Source: Piscinibacter sp. XHJ-5 (GTDB lineage Bacteria > Pseudomonadota > Gammaproteobacteria > Burkholderiales > Burkholderiaceae_C). Taken from it: a stretch of DNA of 64,000 nucleotides. The translations under genes and the position numbers were made by a program. The DNA lies in assembly GCF_029855045.1 (NCBI RefSeq), contig NZ_CP123228.1:992001-1056000 (forward strand). The letters are read 5' to 3'. Each line of letters begins with the position of its first letter. Positions within the stretch are counted from its first letter, which is position 1. This document shows, one piece after another, positions 17,013-25,213 of this stretch. Below the pieces are notes generated by a model. The model was not told the DNA's origin. It saw only the letters and a program-made list of their open reading frames with translations, and did no database searches.

Positions 17013-18103
17013 GGCGCGGGCTGCTGATGGCTGGCATAGGGCTCGCAGGCAGCATCGCGCTGGCCGCGGTCACGATCTGCATCGGCTCGGGCTGCAGCTC
17101 GATCGGCTACTACGCGCATTCGGTCGGCGGCCACCTCGACCTGCTGCGCAGCGCCCGTCCGGTGCCGCAGTGGATGAGCGACGAAGACGCCTCCGCAACG
17201 CTGAAGGAGCGACTCGCGCTCACGCAGCGCATCCGCGACTTCGCGGTCAGCGACTTGCAGCTGCCCGACAACGCGAGCTATCGCCGCTATGCCGACCTGA
17301 AGCGCAATGCCGCCGTGTGGAATGTGGTCGCCGCCCCCGAGCTGAGCCTCACGCTCAAGACGTGGTGCTTCCCGGTGGTGGGCTGCGTCGGCTACCGCGG
17401 GTACTTCGAGCGCGAGCGGGCCGACGCCTTCGCGGAGGACCTGCGGCGACAAGGCCTCGAGGTCAGCGTCTACGGCGTGCCGGCCTATTCCACGCTGGGC
17501 GCCATCCCTGGCGACTTCTTCGCCGACCCGCTGCTCAACACCTTCATCCAGTTTCCAGAAGGCGAGCTGGCGCGGCTCATCTTCCACGAGCTCGCGCACC
17601 AGGTGGCGTATGCCAAGGGCGACACGGATTTCAACGAATCCTTCGCGACCGCGGTCGAGCGCATCGGCGGGGCGCGCTGGCTCAGCGAGCGCGCCGCGCC
17701 GCAGGCGCGCGAGGAGTACGAGCGCTTCGACGGCCGGCGTCGCGACTTCCGCACGCTGACCAAGAAGTACCGCGACCGGTTCGAGGCGCTGTACGCCAGC
17801 GACGCCAGCGACGACAGCAAGCGCGCCGCCAAGGCCCGGCTGATGCAAGAGCTTCGCGCCGAGTACGAAGCGATCAAGGCTTCGCGCTGGGCCGGGTTTT
17901 CCGGGTATGACGCCTGGTTCTCGCGCGCCAACAATGCCGGCTTCGGCGTGCTGGCCGCCTACACCGAGCTCGTGCCCGATTTCGAGAAGCTGTTCCAGCA
18001 CAGCGGCGGCGACTTCAAGCGCTTCTACGCCGAAGTCAGGCGGCTTGCCGACCTGCCGACCAAAGCCGAACGACGCGCCGCACTGGCGTCCCTGGGAGAC
18101 TGA
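17009..18103 (+). CDS. Lipoprotein zinc aminopeptidase (COG4324 type)
   Basis: 364 residues from the GTG overlapping the previous stop (GTGA); ATG at 17027 is an alternative. The signal peptide ends in a lipobox-like IGSGC (Cys29), so it is probably a membrane-anchored lipoprotein. The zinc site is HELAHQ (His193, Glu194, His197), with a third ligand likely at Glu210 in FNESFAT. TWCFPVVGCVGYRGYF at about 118-133 is a hallmark of the predicted aminopeptidase family COG4324. Its coupling to a molybdoenzyme has no obvious functional logic and may only be operon sharing. Confidence 0.85.
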   Translation: MRRGLLMAGIGLAGSIALAAVTICIGSGCSSIGYYAHSVGGHLDLLRSARPVPQWMSDEDASATLKERLALTQRIRDFAVSDLQLPDNASYRRYADLKRNAAVWNVVAAPELSLTLKTWCFPVVGCVGYRGYFERERADAFAEDLRRQGLEVSVYGVPAYSTLGAIPGDFFADPLLNTFIQFPEGELARLIFHELAHQVAYAKGDTDFNESFATAVERIGGARWLSERAAPQAREEYERFDGRRRDFRTLTKKYRDRFEALYASDASDDSKRAAKARLMQELRAEYEAIKASRWAGFSGYDAWFSRANNAGFGVLAAYTELVPDFEKLFQHSGGDFKRFYAEVRRLADLPTKAERRAALASLGD

Positions 18104-18106
18104 CAG

Positions 18107-18481
18107 ATGGCCGATATCCGCATCCATCGCGCCCACAAGCTGGGCCTTGCCAAGGCGCGCGAGGTGGCCTGGCACTGGGCCGAAGAAGTGGAGAAGAAGT
18201 TCGACATGGAATGCACGGTCATCGAGGGCGAGGCCAGCGATACCGTCGAATTCACGCGTCCCGGCGTGCGGGGCCAGCTGGTGGTCGCGGCCGATCACTT
18301 CGATCTGACCGCGACACTGGGCTTTCTGCTCGGCGCCTTCAGCAAGACGATCGAGGCCGAGATCGAGCGCAACCTCGACGATCTGCTGTACGCCGAAACG
18401 GCGGCCAAAAAGAAGGCGGCGGCCAGGAAGACCGCCGCCAAGTCTGCTGCGACACCCGCGAAGAAGACGGCGAAAAAATAG
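18107..18481 (+). CDS. Polyhydroxyalkanoic acid system family protein with a Lys/Ala tail
   Basis: 124 residues. The first 90 match the PHA-granule-region family (PF09650): IRIHRAHKLGLAKAREVAWHWAEEVEKKF, then EFTRPGVRGQLVVAADHFDLTATLGFLLG. From about residue 96 the protein is almost only Ala, Lys and Thr (AAKKKAAARKTAAK), like a histone-H1 tail or the PhaM/PhaF DNA-binding tails. Such tails can attach PHA granules to the nucleoid. It starts 3 bp after the peptidase stop, so it may be read in the same transcript. The next gene is a convergent acyl-CoA-binding protein, consistent with a lipid-storage neighbourhood. Confidence 0.8.
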   Translation: MADIRIHRAHKLGLAKAREVAWHWAEEVEKKFDMECTVIEGEASDTVEFTRPGVRGQLVVAADHFDLTATLGFLLGAFSKTIEAEIERNLDDLLYAETAAKKKAAARKTAAKSAATPAKKTAKK

Positions 18482-18499
18482 CGCCGTCCGGCACGCGGT

Positions 18500-18754
18500 C
18501 TACTTCAGCGATTCGATGAGATCGACGTACTCCTGCATCGCCTCATCGGTGCTCTTGCCCTTGAGCTCGTTCCACGCGTCCCACTTCGCGCGGCCGACCA
18601 TGTCGGTGAAGCCGGGGCGCTTGCCGTCGACATCGCCGCTGGATGCCTGCTTGTACAGCGCGTAGATCTTCAGCAGCGTCATGTTGTCGGGCTTTTCCGG
18701 CAGTTGCTTCGATTCGGCCACCGCCTGTTCGAATCGCGCTTTCAAGTCGGCCAT
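18500..18754 (-). CDS. Acyl-CoA-binding protein
   Basis: 84 residues, the normal length for ACBP. It carries the four-helix ACBP signature: LKARFEQAVAESKQLPEKP, LLKIYALYKQASSGDVDGKRPGFTDMVGRAKWDAWNELKGKSTDEAM, YVDLIESL. The conserved Lys/Tyr residues that contact CoA (KIYALYKQA, RAKWDAW) are present. It sequesters long-chain acyl-CoA in the cytoplasm and delivers it to acyltransferases. AGGAGA lies before the ATG. It is divergent from the WS/DGAT acyltransferase across 95 bp, which places an acyl-CoA carrier beside an enzyme that uses acyl-CoA. Confidence 0.92.
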   Translation of the reverse strand: MADLKARFEQAVAESKQLPEKPDNMTLLKIYALYKQASSGDVDGKRPGFTDMVGRAKWDAWNELKGKSTDEAMQEYVDLIESLK

Positions 18755-18849
18755 GGTGGGTCTCCTGTGGGTGAAAATGCCATTGACGGCCCGCATGTTA
18801 CTCAGCATCGTCGGCTGCGCTGAAGCCTAATCCGTAGAGGAGACTCCCG

Positions 18850-20283
18850 ATGCTCACCGCCACCACCGAGCGCATGTCGCGTGTGGACACCGCCTGGTTG
18901 CGGATGGACAACGAGGTCAACCTGATGATGATCGTCGGCGTGTGGCTGCTCACGCCCACCATCACCTACGAGGCGCTTTCCGAGCGCATCAGCGACAAGC
19001 TGCTCAAGTACGACCGCTTCCGCCAGAAGGTGGTCGATGACACCATGGGCGCGAGCTGGGTCGCCGACGAGCAGTTCGATCTGGCCAGGCACGTCGTGCG
19101 CCACAAGCTGCATCGCCGGCGCGGCCAGAGCGAGCGTGCGGCGCTGCAGGAGCTGGCGGGGCGCCTGTCGACGACACCGCTCGATTCTTCGCGCCCGCTG
19201 TGGCAGTTTCACTTCATCGAGCAGTACGAAGGCGGCAGCGCCCTGATCGCGCGGGTGCACCACTGCATCGCCGATGGCATCGCGCTGATCTCCGTGATGC
19301 TGTCGATCACCGACGGCGGCGCCGACCCCCCGGCGCGCAAGCTGCGCAAGACGGCCGATGACAGCGGCTCCGATTGGCTCACCGATGCGGTGGTCAAGCC
19401 CTTCACCGACCTGACGATGAAGGCCATCGGCATGTACGGCAGCGGCGTCGCCAAGTCGATGGAGATGCTGGCCAATCCGTACCAGCCGCTGTTCGGCTCG
19501 CTCGACATGGCCAGGAGCGGCTATCAGGTCGTCAGCGATGTCGCGTCGATGGCGCTGATGCCCGACGACTCGCCCACCCTGCTGAAGGGCAAGCCCGTCG
19601 GCAGCAAGAAAGTCGCCTGGGGCGAGCCGATCTCGCTGGACGACGTCAAGGCCGTCGGCAAGGCGCTGGGCTGCTCCGTCAACGACGTGCTGCTGGCCTG
19701 CGTGGCCGGGGCGATCGGCAGCTACCTGCGCGATGCGGGCGACGATCCCGCGGGCAAGGAGATCCGCGCGATGGTGCCGGTGAACCTGCGGCCGCTGGAG
19801 AAGGCCTATCAACTCGGCAACCGCTTCGGCCTCGTTCCGCTGGTGCTGCCGGTCGGCATCGTCAACCCGATCGAGCGCGTGTATGCCGTGCGCCAGCGCA
19901 TGACGCAGCTCAAGGGCAGCTATCAGCCGGTGCTGGCCTTCGCGGTGCTGGCGGTGGCGGGCCTGCTGATCAAGCCGGCGCAGGACGCGCTGCTCAACAT
20001 GTTCGCCAAGAAAGCCACCGCGGTGATGACCAACGTGCCCGGCCCGGGCAAGCCGCTGAAGTTCTGCGGCTCCACCCTGCGCCAGACGATGTTCTGGGTG
20101 CCGCAGTCGGGCAACATCGGCGTCGGGGTCAGCATCCTGTCGTATGGCGGCGGCGTGCAGTTCGGGCTCATCACCGACGAGAAGCTGTGTCCCGAGCCGC
20201 AACGGATCATCGAGCGCTTCGAGCCGGAGTTCGAGAAGCTGCTCATGGTCACCCTGATGCTGCCTTGGGGAGAGGCGGCGTAG
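18850..20283 (+). CDS. Wax ester synthase/diacylglycerol acyltransferase (WS/DGAT)
   Basis: 477 residues. The catalytic motif HHxxxDG is present as HHCIADG at 137-143. Other family blocks are SRVDTAWLRMD near the N-terminus, LDSSRPLWQF (the PLW motif), NDVLLACVAGAIGSYLR (ND motif) and VMTNVPGPGKPLKFCG. The enzyme esterifies acyl-CoA to fatty alcohols or diacylglycerol, forming storage wax esters or triacylglycerol at the inner membrane. GAGGAGA is 6 bp before the ATG. Its neighbours are an acyl-CoA-binding protein and a PHA protein. Substrate preference cannot be told from sequence. Confidence 0.92.
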   Translation: MLTATTERMSRVDTAWLRMDNEVNLMMIVGVWLLTPTITYEALSERISDKLLKYDRFRQKVVDDTMGASWVADEQFDLARHVVRHKLHRRRGQSERAALQELAGRLSTTPLDSSRPLWQFHFIEQYEGGSALIARVHHCIADGIALISVMLSITDGGADPPARKLRKTADDSGSDWLTDAVVKPFTDLTMKAIGMYGSGVAKSMEMLANPYQPLFGSLDMARSGYQVVSDVASMALMPDDSPTLLKGKPVGSKKVAWGEPISLDDVKAVGKALGCSVNDVLLACVAGAIGSYLRDAGDDPAGKEIRAMVPVNLRPLEKAYQLGNRFGLVPLVLPVGIVNPIERVYAVRQRMTQLKGSYQPVLAFAVLAVAGLLIKPAQDALLNMFAKKATAVMTNVPGPGKPLKFCGSTLRQTMFWVPQSGNIGVGVSILSYGGGVQFGLITDEKLCPEPQRIIERFEPEFEKLLMVTLMLPWGEAA

Positions 20284-20293
20284 GCGCCAGGGC

Positions 20294-21067
20294 CTAGTCC
20301 TCGAGCTCCGCCTTCGCCATCTCGACATCCAGCAGTTCCATCGCGTCCATCGGCTCGCAGGCCGCGGCGTCGGCGTAGAGCTTCTCGGCGTCCTTCATCT
20401 TCTTCTCGCCTTCGAGCATCACCAGCCCATTGGCGTATTCCACCATCGCGATCGCCGAAGCGGGGTTGAGCTTGAGTGCCTGCTTGTACATCGCGAGCCC
20501 CGTGTCCTTGCTCGCGCCCTGCGTGCGACCCAACAGCGAGCCCACCTTGTCGATGACCTCGGCGTGGAAGGCGCCCAGCGCGATGTGAGCGTCCGCGTGC
20601 TTGGGCTGCAGCTTGATGGCCGTCTCCAGTGCACCCTTGACCTTGCTGCCCAGGCCCTGCGCCAGCGCCTTGGCGACGCTGATGCCCTGGCTGTAGCGCC
20701 CGAGGGCGTAGGCCATCAGGTAGTGCGCGTTGGCATTCTTCGGCTCGGCGGCCGCCTGAGCCTCCGCACGCTCGGCCACTTCCATGAAAAGCGACAGCTT
20801 GGCCTTCTCGCTCTTCTCGAGGTAGTTGGCGTAGATCGCCTGCGCCTTGTTGGCCACGGTGATGCCCGCGCCGCCGGCCTTCAGGCCGGCCTCGGCGGCC
20901 TTCTGGAATTCGCCGGCGTGGAACAGCGCCCACGCCGCGAGCACCTTGTCGTCCTTGGGCAGCGGCTCGGCGTCACCGGCGTGCAGTCGCGCCCAGTTCT
21001 TCTTCAGCGCCGCGGCATCGTAGATGTACTCTGCGTTGTCGTACGGGAATGCGGTCCATTTCGCCAT
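20294..21067 (-). CDS. Cytoplasmic TPR-repeat protein
   Basis: 257 residues, no signal peptide. It begins MAKWTAFPYDNAEYIYDAAALKKNWARLH. Tetratricopeptide-like helices follow (VLAAWALFHAGEFQKAAEAG, NANAHYLMAYALGRYSQGI, HADAHIALGAFHAEVI, PASAIAMVEYANGLV). It lies 19 bp after the TetR gene on the same strand, so the two are probably one operon, and runs tail to tail with the WS/DGAT gene. The function is unknown. Protein-protein contact in lipid storage is possible but not shown. Confidence 0.8.
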   Translation of the reverse strand: MAKWTAFPYDNAEYIYDAAALKKNWARLHAGDAEPLPKDDKVLAAWALFHAGEFQKAAEAGLKAGGAGITVANKAQAIYANYLEKSEKAKLSLFMEVAERAEAQAAAEPKNANAHYLMAYALGRYSQGISVAKALAQGLGSKVKGALETAIKLQPKHADAHIALGAFHAEVIDKVGSLLGRTQGASKDTGLAMYKQALKLNPASAIAMVEYANGLVMLEGEKKMKDAEKLYADAAACEPMDAMELLDVEMAKAELED

Positions 21068-21086
21068 GGGGTGTCTCCTTGGGGTG

Positions 21087-21749
21087 TCAGGCAGCGTTGT
21101 AGTTGCCCACCAGCCCGAGCAGATGCTCCTTCTGGGCGGGCTCGAGGTAAGGCATCAGGAGGCTGAGCAAGTGGAAGGCGCCGCGCAGCAAGGCCGCGCC
21201 GGCGCTCTCCGGTTCGAGCGCCTTGCGCGGGTCGCGTACGTACTCGTAGCTCAGCCAGTAAGTGAGGACGACCACCATCGCGGTGGCCACCGGCTCCGCT
21301 TCGCGCAACTCCATGCGCATCGCGTTGCCGCGTGTCATGCCGTCGAGCACGCTCTGCACCGCGCGCGACTTGTTCTTGAGCACGAACTGGAAGTGGGTCT
21401 CGAGGCGCCGGTTCTTCGACAGCAGGTCGTTCAGGTCGCGGTACAGGAAGCGGTACTGCCAGATCAGCTCGAACATCATGTGGAAGAACAGCCATGCATC
21501 CTCCACATTGCGCACGTTGTCTGCGGCATGCAGCAGCTCGTTGAGCGCTCGCTCGTAGCGATCGAACAGGCTGTTGATCAGCTCGTCCTTCGCCGGATAG
21601 TGGTAGTACAGGTTGCCGGGGCTGATGTTGAGCTCGGCCGAAATCAGCGTGGTGGAGACGTTGGGCTCGCCGAAGCGGTTGAACAGCTCGAGCGTGACCT
21701 CGAGGATGCGCTCGGCGGTGCGGCGCGGCTTCTTCGCCTGGGTGGCCAT
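21087..21749 (-). CDS. TetR-family transcriptional regulator
   Basis: 220 residues. The N-terminal helix-turn-helix is RILEVTLELFNRFGEPNVSTTLISAELNISPGNLYYHYPAKDELINSLFDRY (residues about 13-64), with the family's GNLYYHYP recognition helix. The ligand domain continues with WLFFHMMFELIWQYRFLYRDLNDLL, as in the FabR/PsrA-like and PhaD-like groups that sense acyl-CoA. It precedes the TPR gene in a leftward operon and is divergent from the ABC exporter pair at 21845. Control of its own operon or of nearby lipid genes is plausible. No clear operator palindrome was found. Confidence 0.88.
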   Translation of the reverse strand: MATQAKKPRRTAERILEVTLELFNRFGEPNVSTTLISAELNISPGNLYYHYPAKDELINSLFDRYERALNELLHAADNVRNVEDAWLFFHMMFELIWQYRFLYRDLNDLLSKNRRLETHFQFVLKNKSRAVQSVLDGMTRGNAMRMELREAEPVATAMVVVLTYWLSYEYVRDPRKALEPESAGAALLRGAFHLLSLLMPYLEPAQKEHLLGLVGNYNAA

Positions 21750-21828
21750 GGTTCTTCTGGGCTTTTCGGTGTGCCGGGCAATCTAGCACCAAGATGGACC
21801 GGCGGGAGCACGATTCGGGAGCGCTGCC

Positions 21829-21834
21829 TACAAT
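21829..21834 (+). promoter_or_regulatory. -10-like TACAAT close to an ATG
   Basis: TACAAT overlaps the ATG at 21833 and ends 11 bp before the ATG at 21845. A transcript from it would have only a few bases of leader before MPVNSP. No good -35 is seen 16-18 bp upstream. Confidence 0.35.
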
Positions 21835-21844
21835 GGCGCCCCCT

Positions 21845-22792
21845 ATGCCGGTGAATTCGCCCGCCATCTCCTTTCAGGACGTCAGCAAGACCTATCACGG
21901 CCCTCGCGGCGGCGTCCATGCGCTGGATCACGTGAGCTTCGACATCCAGCCCGGCGAGTTCTTCGGGCTGCTCGGGCCGAACGGCGCGGGCAAGACGACG
22001 TTGATCAGCATCCTCGCGGGGCTGGCGCGCGCCACCGGCGGGCGCGTGATGGTGCAGGGGCACGACGTCATCGGCGACTACGCCGCCGCGCGCCGCAGCC
22101 TCGGCATCGTGCCGCAGGAGCTGGTGTTCGATCCGTTCTTCAGCGTGCGCGAGGCCTTGCGCATCCAGAGCGGCTACTTCGGCGTGCACGACAACGACGC
22201 CTGGATCGACGAACTGCTCGCCAACCTGGGCCTGGCCGACAAGGCCGACGCCAACATGCGCCAGCTGTCGGGCGGCATGAAGCGGCGGGTGCTGGTGGCG
22301 CAGGCGCTGGTGCACCGCCCGCCGGTGATCGTGCTGGACGAGCCCACCGCGGGCGTCGACGTCGAGCTGCGCCAGACGCTGTGGCAGTTCGTCGCACGGC
22401 TGAACCGGCAGGGCCACACCGTGCTGCTGACCACGCACTACCTCGAGGAGGCTGAAGCGCTGTGCGGCCGCATCGCGATGCTCAAGCAGGGCCGCGTGGT
22501 TGCACTGGATCGCACGTCGGCGCTGCTCGCGGGCACCGCCAGCACGATGATGCGTTTCAAGATGGACACCCCGCTGCCCGCACAGCTCGTGCCGCAGTCG
22601 CGTGTCACCGGTCGCATCGTGCAGATCAAGGCCCACGATGCGAAGGAGGTGCAAAGCGTGCTCGCCGCGCTGCACGCCGCCGGCTGCGTGCCCGAGGATC
22701 TCGAGATCGGCCGAGCGGATCTGGAGAACGTGTTCCTCGAGATCATGCAGGGCGAGTCCCGGCCGCTGCCGCTGAAGGCGGTGACGGCATGA
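21845..22792 (+). CDS. ABC-2 transporter ATPase (YadG-like)
   Basis: 315 residues from ATG 21845 (an ATG at 21833 is also in frame). Walker A is GPNGAGKTT at 44-52. The signature LSGGMKRRVLVAQAL and Walker B VIVLDEPTAGVD follow, then the switch His in LLTTHYLEEAEAL. The C-terminal domain ends in LENVFLEIMQGE, typical of export-type ATPases. It is coupled by ATGA overlap to an ABC-2 permease. In other Burkholderiales this pair normally follows mlaB and precedes bolA-murA, which supports a cell-envelope export role. The substrate is unknown. Confidence 0.92.
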   Translation: MPVNSPAISFQDVSKTYHGPRGGVHALDHVSFDIQPGEFFGLLGPNGAGKTTLISILAGLARATGGRVMVQGHDVIGDYAAARRSLGIVPQELVFDPFFSVREALRIQSGYFGVHDNDAWIDELLANLGLADKADANMRQLSGGMKRRVLVAQALVHRPPVIVLDEPTAGVDVELRQTLWQFVARLNRQGHTVLLTTHYLEEAEALCGRIAMLKQGRVVALDRTSALLAGTASTMMRFKMDTPLPAQLVPQSRVTGRIVQIKAHDAKEVQSVLAALHAAGCVPEDLEIGRADLENVFLEIMQGESRPLPLKAVTA

Positions 22793-23568
22793 GCTCAGTG
22801 GCCACCGGCCCGCTGGCCGGCACGCGCACGCTGCTCTACAAGGAGGTGCTTCGCTTCTGGAAGGTCAGCTTCCAGACCGTGGCCGCGCCGGTGCTCACCG
22901 CCGTGCTCTACCTGCTGATCTTCGGCCACGTGCTGTCGGACCGGGTGACGGTCTTCGAGAGCGTCGGCTACACCAGCTTCCTCATTCCGGGCCTGGTGAT
23001 GATGAGCGTGTTGCAGAACGCCTTTGCCAACAGCAGCTCGTCGCTCATCCAGAGCAAGATCACGGGCAACCTGGTCTTCCTGCTCGTCGCGCCGCTGTCG
23101 CACTGGGCCTGGTTCGTGGCCTATGTCGGCGCGGCAGTGGTGCGCGGCCTGGCGGTCGGCCTGGGCGTGCTTCTGGTGACGCTGTGGTTCGCCCCGCTGG
23201 GCGCCGCCGAGCCGTGGTGGATCTTCGTGTTTGCGCTGCTCGGCGCCGGCATGCTCGGTTCGCTGGGGCTGATCGCCGGTCTGTGGGCGGAGAAGTTCGA
23301 CCAGATGGCTGCGTTCCAGAACTTCATCATCATGCCGATGACTTTCCTGTCGGGCGTGTTCTATTCGGTGCATTCGCTGCCCGTCTTCTGGCAAGGGGTC
23401 AGCCACCTGAATCCCTTCTTCTACATGATCGACGGCTTCCGCCGCGGCTTTTTCGGGGTCAGCGACGTCTCGCCGTGGATCAGTCTGGGCGTCGTGGGAA
23501 CGAGCTTTCTCCTCGTCGCGGGCATCTCGTTGCACCTGCTGCGCATCGGCTACAAGATCCGCCACTGA
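22789..23568 (+). CDS. ABC-2 type permease (YadH-like)
   Basis: 259 residues with six predicted membrane spans (for example VAAPVLTAVLYLLIFGHVL, FLIPGLVMMSVLQNAF, WWIFVFALLGAGMLGSLGLIAG, LGVVGTSFLLVAGISLHLL). The ABC-2 signature FIIMPMTFLSGVFYSVHSLP and NPFFYMIDGFRRGFFG are clear. It begins at an ATG overlapping the ATPase stop. It forms the membrane half of the exporter with the preceding gene. The polar loop before PLSHWAWF is normal for the family. Confidence 0.92.
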   Translation: MSSVATGPLAGTRTLLYKEVLRFWKVSFQTVAAPVLTAVLYLLIFGHVLSDRVTVFESVGYTSFLIPGLVMMSVLQNAFANSSSSLIQSKITGNLVFLLVAPLSHWAWFVAYVGAAVVRGLAVGLGVLLVTLWFAPLGAAEPWWIFVFALLGAGMLGSLGLIAGLWAEKFDQMAAFQNFIIMPMTFLSGVFYSVHSLPVFWQGVSHLNPFFYMIDGFRRGFFGVSDVSPWISLGVVGTSFLLVAGISLHLLRIGYKIRH

Positions 23569-23593
23569 GGCGCCCGGTAAAATCCCGCTCACC

Positions 23594-23857
23594 ATGTCCG
23601 ACCCCACCGCCGCCGACGTCCAGCGCTTCATTGCGCAAGGGCTGGTCTGCGAGCACCTGGAGGTTGAAGGCGACGGGCGCCATTTCTTCGCCACCATCGT
23701 GTCGGCCGAATTCGAAGGCGCGAACCGCGTGGCGCGCCACCAGCGGGTCTACCGCGCCCTGGGCGATAGAATGCGCGAGCAAATCCACGCCCTGTCGATG
23801 AAGACGCTGACCCCGGCCGAGTGGGCTTCCACGCCGGCCTCCACCCACCACCACTGA
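23594..23857 (+). CDS. BolA/IbaG family protein
   Basis: 87 residues. The BolA fold is seen as LVCEHLEVEGDGRHFFATIVSAEFEGANRVARHQRVYRALGDRMREQIHALSMKTLTP; FEGANRVARHQRVYRALG carries the conserved RHQ(R)VYxxL helix. IbaG-type proteins bind monothiol glutaredoxin with a shared [2Fe-2S] cluster and sit next to murA in many proteobacteria. The tail ending THHH could bind metal. A TAAAAT -10-like element (23578-23583) ends 10 bp upstream of the ATG. A strong hairpin follows the stop. Confidence 0.9.
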   Translation: MSDPTAADVQRFIAQGLVCEHLEVEGDGRHFFATIVSAEFEGANRVARHQRVYRALGDRMREQIHALSMKTLTPAEWASTPASTHHH

Positions 23858-23862
23858 CACCC

Positions 23863-23882
23863 GCCGCAGTGTTCACTGCGGC
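23863..23882 (+). terminator. Hairpin between bolA and murA
   Basis: A perfect 8-bp stem (GCCGCAGT/ACTGCGGC) with a GTTC loop starts 6 bp after the bolA stop. Part of the flanks can extend the stem. There is no T-run, so it may be a weak terminator, an mRNA-stabilising element or a processing site rather than a full intrinsic terminator. Confidence 0.45.
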
Positions 23883-23941
23883 TGGCGGGCCTGCGCCAGC
23901 GGGTTCGAAAGCCGTGATGGGCATGGGCAGAACGAAGGCTC

Positions 23942-25213
23942 ATGGACAAACTCCTCATTCGTGGTGGCCGCCGACTGGAAGGCGAAGTCACGATCTCGGG
24001 CGCCAAGAACGCCGCCCTGCCGGAGCTGTGCGCCGCGCTGCTGACCGCCGAGCCCGTCACGCTGACCAACGTGCCCCGGCTGCAGGACGTCAGCACCACG
24101 CTGAAGCTGCTTCGCAACATGGGTGCCGGCGCCGAGCGCAGCGAGTCGCAGGCCGACACCGTGACCATCGACGCCGGCCGCGTGACGACGCCCGAGGCGC
24201 CGTACGACCTCGTGAAGACGATGCGTGCGTCGATCCTCGTTCTCGGGCCGCTGCTGGCCCGCTTCGGTGAGGCGACCGTGTCGCTGCCCGGCGGCTGCGC
24301 GATCGGATCGCGGCCGGTCGACCAGCACATCAAGGGGTTGCGGGCCATGGGCGCCGACATCAGCGTGGAGCACGGCTACATCCTCGCCAAGGCCAGACGG
24401 CTCAAGGGGGCGAGCATCACGACGGACATGATCACCGTCACCGGCACCGAGAACCTGCTGATGGCTGCCACGCTGGCCGACGGCGAGACGGTGCTCGAGA
24501 ATGCCGCGCAGGAGCCCGAGATTCCCGACTTGGCCGAGATGCTCATCAAGATGGGCGCGAAGATCGAGGGCCACGGCACCAACCGCATCCGCATCCAGGG
24601 GGTCGACGCGCTGCACGGCCTGACGCCGCTCGCGCCGCATCGCATCATCCCCGACCGCATCGAGACGGGCACCTTTCTGTGCGCCGTCGCTGCAGCCGGA
24701 GGCCATGTCGTGCTGAGAAGCGCTCAGGCGGCGCACCTCGGTGCGGTGATCGACAAGCTGCGCGAAGCGGGCGTGTCGATCGAAGCCGGCGAGGACTGGA
24801 TCCGCGTGAAGAGCGATCAGCGCCCCCGTGCGGTCGGATTCCGCACCAGCGAGTACCCGGCGTTTCCCACCGACATGCAGGCGCAATTCATGACGCTCGA
24901 CTGCATCGCCGAGGGCAGCGCGAAGATCACCGAGACGATCTTCGAGAACCGCTTCATGCACGTCAACGAGCTGCTGCGCCTGGGCGCGCGCATCGAGGTC
25001 GACGGCCACACCGCGATGATCCACGGCGTGCCCAGCCTGTCGGGTGCCACGGTGATGGCAACCGACCTGCGCGCCTCGGCCAGCCTGGTCATCGCCGGCC
25101 TGGTGGCCGACGGCGAGACGGTGGTGGACCGCATCTACCACCTCGATCGCGGCTACGACCAGATGGAAGCCAAGCTGCGCGGCATCGGTGCCGACATCGA
25201 GAGGGTCAAATGA
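23942..25213 (+). CDS. murA: UDP-N-acetylglucosamine 1-carboxyvinyltransferase
   Basis: 423 residues, standard length. It transfers enolpyruvate from PEP to UDP-GlcNAc, the first committed step of peptidoglycan synthesis. Lys22-Asn23 lie in [17 protein letters not shown], and the PEP-attacking cysteine is Cys119 in [37 protein letters not shown] and [17 protein letters not shown] near the C-terminus are also conserved. Cys rather than Asp at the active site predicts the usual fosfomycin-sensitive form. The stop overlaps the hisG start, which joins cell-wall and histidine genes in one operon, as in many Burkholderiales. Confidence 0.97.
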   Translation: MDKLLIRGGRRLEGEVTISGAKNAALPELCAALLTAEPVTLTNVPRLQDVSTTLKLLRNMGAGAERSESQADTVTIDAGRVTTPEAPYDLVKTMRASILVLGPLLARFGEATVSLPGGCAIGSRPVDQHIKGLRAMGADISVEHGYILAKARRLKGASITTDMITVTGTENLLMAATLADGETVLENAAQEPEIPDLAEMLIKMGAKIEGHGTNRIRIQGVDALHGLTPLAPHRIIPDRIETGTFLCAVAAAGGHVVLRSAQAAHLGAVIDKLREAGVSIEAGEDWIRVKSDQRPRAVGFRTSEYPAFPTDMQAQFMTLDCIAEGSAKITETIFENRFMHVNELLRLGARIEVDGHTAMIHGVPSLSGATVMATDLRASASLVIAGLVADGETVVDRIYHLDRGYDQMEAKLRGIGADIERVK

